A stretch of 64,000 nucleotides of DNA from Clostridia bacterium. Lineage in GTDB: Bacteria > Bacillota_A > Clostridia > Oscillospirales > Acutalibacteraceae. The stretch covers positions 124,001 to 188,000 of the forward strand of contig JAFTLL010000003.1 in NCBI GenBank assembly GCA_017456015.1, given 5' to 3'. The notes beneath the pieces are model-generated. The model was not told where the DNA came from. It did not search any database and saw only the letters and a program-made list of their open reading frames with translations. Position 1 is the first letter of the stretch. Every line of letters starts with the position of its first letter. The position numbers were made by a program, and so were the translations under genes. Positions 60,687 through 64,000 of this stretch are shown one piece after another.

Positions 60687-60720
60687 ACTGATGACCATTC
60701 CCTTCACTGTGCGTTTGAAT

Positions 60721-62763
60721 CTATTTGATTGTTGATTTGTTTTTTTCTGAAATACTGTGTAAAATGACAGATTGCTCCAAAGCAACCTTACGGCCATTGT
60801 CCAGATTCTTTATCTTGATCTCAGCGCCCTGTTTGCAAACCGAAAAAATCCCCAATTCCTCCAAACAATCAACAATTACCGTGACCTTATCCGGAGAGAA
60901 TGTGGTGGAAAATCGATTTTGAAGGCCGGACAATGTGACCTCTCCGACATCTCGTATATACCGAAAAACGGCGATAAAATCGTTTCGGCTCGGATGCAAT
61001 GACGCGTAATCCGTTTCGGGCAATTCTCGCCGAAAAGACTTGTAATTCAACAGACCTTTAAAGAAATCATCCTCATTCCGCCCGGCGGCACGAATATCCC
61101 GTATTACAATATTAACCGTATCACGGCCGTTGTATTCCTGCAAGGAAAGTGTGACTGCCAAATCAACCTTATCCTTTATTGCGATACCAAAATCCGCGGC
61201 ACACGAAGAAAAAGCAATCGCATGAATGCTTGTTCCCCCTTTTATTGCTGTAATACGCATATGTTGTTTGTCTTTGCCTACCATATCAATACGGGAGATA
61301 ATCATATCCGTAAGTGCAAAAAGTGGTATCACGTTACCGGTGCCGTAAGGCTCCATTGCAGAGAGCGCTTTAACAAAATCTACCGTTACTGCGGCAGGGT
61401 TCAGTTTGCAATCGAGGGTAAGCGGCGAAAATACAGTGGGAATCGTTTGCGCATAGCGGTTTATTGCTGCACGAAAATTCGCAATATTTTCTGTTTGAAT
61501 GGTTGCACCGGCGGCCTGAGCATGTCCGCCGTAGCGTAGCAGCAATTCTTCTGTATTTTGCAGTGCTGCAAACAAATCAAAACCGGGAACACTTCGCCCG
61601 GAGCCTGTTGCTTCCTCACCGTCTACCGAAAAAAGAATGCAGGGTTTTCCATACTGTTCTGCAATACGGGCGGCGGCAATTCCGACAACACCGCACTGCC
61701 ATCCTCCGGCAGAAAGTACCAAAACGGCATCTTCATCCATATCGCCTTCCTCGATTTGTGAAAAAGCGTCGCGAAGAATTTCCTGCTCGATTTCCTGCCT
61801 TTGAAAATTATAGTCGTTTAATTCATGTGCCAATTGATAGGACGTGTTGTAATGATTGCTTAATAAAAGCTGCGCGGCAATGTCCGCATCACATATTCTC
61901 CCGGCCGCATTGATTCGGGGTGCCATTGCAAACGCAACAGAAGTTGCCGTCAAGGGCTTTTCACGAAGACCGCAAACATCTATCAGTGCTTTAATGCCAG
62001 GGCGAGGTGTGGATGCCATATGAAATAACCCAGCCTTAACGATGGAGCGATTTTCGTCTAAAAGCGGCATTACATCTGCTATTGTCCCTAATGCGACAAG
62101 GTCAGCAAAATGCGGCAACATTTCTTCGGGTGCAACCCCTTCAACAGCGCATACCAGTTTAAACGCGACACCTACACCCGAAAGAGATTTGAATTCAGAA
62201 GCATCATCCTCTCGATGCGGGTCAATAACACAATACGCATTCGGCAAGGCATCTTGGGGTAGATGGTGATCGGTAACAATAACATCCACATTATGCGCAT
62301 TGGCGGTATCAATTGCTTCAAAAGCGCTGATTCCATTATCTACGGTAATGATTAAAGAAATACCCTCTTTGGCATATTTTTCAACCGTTGCGGTATTTAA
62401 TCCATACCCGTCCATATCGCGCCGCGGGAGAAAATATTGCACATCGGCACCTTTTTTAGACAGATAAGAATACAAGAGTACTGTTGCCGTTACACCGTCA
62501 CAATCATAATCACCGAAAATTAAAATCTTTTCCTTTGACTGCATCGCTATTCTTATGCGTTCTACTGCAATCGAGAGGTCGCAAAGTGTGTACGGGTTGT
62601 TGAGCATCAACTCATCTGACAGTAATTCCTCAATTAGCCAGGGGTCTGTGTAACCTCTCGCCACGGCAATCATCGTAACCACCGGGTCTAAGGCACATTC
62701 CTCTGCAATTTCTTTCGCCAGCGCCTTATCAGTGGGGCGAAAGACCCATTTCTTTAATCCCAA
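60721..62763 (-). CDS. recJ: single-stranded-DNA-specific exonuclease RecJ
   Basis: 680 residues. A 5'-3' exonuclease of the DHH family for repair and recombination. DYDCDGVTATVLLYSYL and VTDHHLPQD carry the metal ligands, DPHRED follows, and the DHHA1 domain has GYGGHAQAAGATIQ-like residues (RYGGHAQAAGATI). An OB domain and a C-terminal extension of about 110 residues are present. The start is TTG 62763, six bases after GGGGTG, directly following the upstream lipoprotein stop. It precedes relA, a common Firmicutes order. Confidence 0.94.
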   Translation of the reverse strand: MGLKKWVFRPTDKALAKEIAEECALDPVVTMIAVARGYTDPWLIEELLSDELMLNNPYTLCDLSIAVERIRIAMQSKEKILIFGDYDCDGVTATVLLYSYLSKKGADVQYFLPRRDMDGYGLNTATVEKYAKEGISLIITVDNGISAFEAIDTANAHNVDVIVTDHHLPQDALPNAYCVIDPHREDDASEFKSLSGVGVAFKLVCAVEGVAPEEMLPHFADLVALGTIADVMPLLDENRSIVKAGLFHMASTPRPGIKALIDVCGLREKPLTATSVAFAMAPRINAAGRICDADIAAQLLLSNHYNTSYQLAHELNDYNFQRQEIEQEILRDAFSQIEEGDMDEDAVLVLSAGGWQCGVVGIAAARIAEQYGKPCILFSVDGEEATGSGRSVPGFDLFAALQNTEELLLRYGGHAQAAGATIQTENIANFRAAINRYAQTIPTVFSPLTLDCKLNPAAVTVDFVKALSAMEPYGTGNVIPLFALTDMIISRIDMVGKDKQHMRITAIKGGTSIHAIAFSSCAADFGIAIKDKVDLAVTLSLQEYNGRDTVNIVIRDIRAAGRNEDDFFKGLLNYKSFRRELPETDYASLHPSRNDFIAVFRYIRDVGEVTLSGLQNRFSTTFSPDKVTVIVDCLEELGIFSVCKQGAEIKIKNLDNGRKVALEQSVILHSISEKNKSTIK

Positions 62764-62766
62764 ATA

Positions 62767-64000
62767 TTACACCCCGTTGCTCTTTAAAAAAATCAATGCG
62801 TAATGCGGTTCCAGAGCCATAATCTTTTCTACCGAGCTACCATATCGAAGAATGCAGTCTGAAAGAGAATTCTCCATATCATACATCGCTGTTACAAATA
62901 AATCATAGGAATAGTCACCATTGGGAAAATAAATTAAAATACAGTCTTTCCCTTTTGAAATTTCCTGCTCAATCATGCTTTCATATGATGACGAAATCTG
63001 CCCGTCAACAATATTGATTAAATTCCTTTTGTTATATGTTTGCCGGTCGGAGGAACATTCCGGAACTGCAAGCAATTCATCTTCGGAAAGTGTATGTGTA
63101 TTACTTAGCGTCGTCAAATCAACATTTAAATAGGTATAAATACAGTCAAGTTCATCTGAATCCATATCATCAAATGTGACATCCACAAAATACCAACCGT
63201 CAGATAAGCAAACCGCGTTCCACATATGGCCTTGGTTTTCAGCATAACCGCTGACCTGCGTACAATTGATATCTTTAAGTAAACATAGATATTGAAACAA
63301 CTTTGCATAGCCCTCACAAACGGCATATCCGTCCATCAAGGCACCATAGGCCGTAAACCTATCAAAATACTCTGTTTGTTCCGCTGTGGAGTCGGTTTCC
63401 ATCGCAGATGCAACTTCTTCATCATACTGAACTGTCGCAGCTACCCAATCATGTATTGCGATTTCAACCTCGCTCGGTGTCATATTATCCCATGCCGAAA
63501 GGCAGGAATCCACCTTGGCCATGCATTGTTCTATTCTTGTGCGTATGCGACTTTCTTCTGCCTGGCAGCGGTACACAATGCTACCATCCGATTGCACATC
63601 ATAATCGTCAACAACACTGCCATCAAAATACCGGAAGTAGATTTTTTGTACAAAATCAAAGTTTGATTCATGCAGTATTAAAAAATCCCTCGAAACCCAA
63701 AAAATATCGGGGCTATCACAAAGTACCGCATTTAAAATTTTTTTGCATACCGCAGAAGAAACTTGATATTCCTCCACATCAGCAAACCGATTTCCATCAG
63801 ATACGGCATGAAATATTCGACCGTAAATCTCCTTTTCCTTTTCGGAAAGCATGGCATACTGGTAGCGTAACGTAATTTTGCTTTGATAAGCAATTGTACC
63901 CGAAGTATCCTGCGGCGTGTCACCCCAATCGATTTCAGAAAGCGCACAGCCGGATAGGGATACAAAAATGCAAAGAAAAAGTATGCCGGATGTAATACGG
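62767..64000 (-). CDS. transglutaminase-like lipoprotein (5' end beyond window)
   Basis: The frame stays open to the window edge, so at least 410 residues are encoded and the start lies outside. The first residues read a hydrophobic signal (ITSGILFLCIFVSLSGC) with a lipobox LSGC. Hence it is exported, lipidated and anchored at Cys. The mature part has a transglutaminase/protease-like core: the Cys in DGYAVCEGYAKLFQYLCLL, the His in NQGHMWNAV and the Asp in WYFVDVTFDDMD form the expected triad. The C-terminal 100 residues are unassigned. Possible roles are peptidase or peptidoglycan-linked; the substrate is unknown. It is directly followed by recJ. Confidence 0.8.
   Translation of the reverse strand, partial: RITSGILFLCIFVSLSGCALSEIDWGDTPQDTSGTIAYQSKITLRYQYAMLSEKEKEIYGRIFHAVSDGNRFADVEEYQVSSAVCKKILNAVLCDSPDIFWVSRDFLILHESNFDFVQKIYFRYFDGSVVDDYDVQSDGSIVYRCQAEESRIRTRIEQCMAKVDSCLSAWDNMTPSEVEIAIHDWVAATVQYDEEVASAMETDSTAEQTEYFDRFTAYGALMDGYAVCEGYAKLFQYLCLLKDINCTQVSGYAENQGHMWNAVCLSDGWYFVDVTFDDMDSDELDCIYTYLNVDLTTLSNTHTLSEDELLAVPECSSDRQTYNKRNLINIVDGQISSSYESMIEQEISKGKDCILIYFPNGDYSYDLFVTAMYDMENSLSDCILRYGSSVEKIMALEPHYALIFLKSNGV

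Overview
This 64 kb window is a chromosomal segment of a low-to-moderate GC, Gram-positive, anaerobic-type Firmicute, most likely class Clostridia and possibly Oscillospirales/Ruminococcaceae-like (inference from gene content). Evidence: type III glutamine synthetase, PolC-type replicase, AddAB, DapL lysine/peptidoglycan pathway, MEP isoprenoid genes, strong AGGAGG-type ribosome sites with occasional TTG/GTG starts, and several endospore genes (bofA, gerW/ytfJ, yabP, yabQ, spoVB). Almost everything is housekeeping. I saw no phage, insertion sequence or CRISPR array.

Layout. (1) 1-3.8 kb: a CapA-like protein (minus strand), then glnN (plus strand) with a leader hairpin. (2) 3.8-12.1 kb, plus strand: one tightly packed aromatic amino-acid operon, aroF-tyrA-aroB-aroA-aroC-pheA-aroE/K-aroQ. 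It encodes all seven shikimate steps plus both prephenate branches. It is preceded by a 29-codon leader ORF whose codons 10-18 are almost all Tyr/Phe, and by mutually exclusive hairpins ending in an intrinsic terminator. This looks like a classical translation-coupled transcription attenuator. (3) 12.1-22.1 kb, minus strand: pyrH-frr-uppS-cdsA-dxr-rseP-ispG-polC. The PolC lacks the DnaQ-like proofreading exonuclease normally inserted in its PHP domain, while the PHP metal ligands look complete. (4) 22.1-25.6 kb, minus: dapF-dapL and a polyprenyl-phosphate sugar-phosphate transferase.

(5) 25.7-30.6 kb, plus: an unrecognised gene, greA-lysS, a membrane-anchored orphan, tRNA-Arg(CCG), a multi-hairpin repeat and a DUF2935 hemerythrin-like protein. 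(6) 30.6-38.0 kb, minus: addB-addA, bofA (with a sigma-E-like promoter) and secG. (7) 38.2-41.4 kb, minus: a three-gene biotin carboxyltransferase module (12S-like, 1.3S-like, 5S-like) resembling a soluble transcarboxylase. (8) 41.4-46.8 kb, minus: M50 protease-scpA-scpB-DUF2953-gerW-dacF-rluB and a small GNAT-like protein. (9) 47.0-50.2 kb: a small DUF6514-like gene (plus), a lipid kinase, an rRNA methyltransferase and a fumarase alpha subunit with no beta partner beside it.

(10) 50.2-57.4 kb, minus: the conserved spoVB-mazG-hup-rqcP-yabP-yabQ-divIC-yabR block, with MTA/SAH nucleosidase, a coiled-coil protein and hemZ upstream. (11) 57.4-64 kb, minus: recJ-relA-dtd-MBL hydrolase, and a transglutaminase-like lipoprotein cut by the window end.

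The two observations most worth following up are the Tyr/Phe leader-peptide attenuator controlling the whole shikimate operon, and the exonuclease-less PolC.
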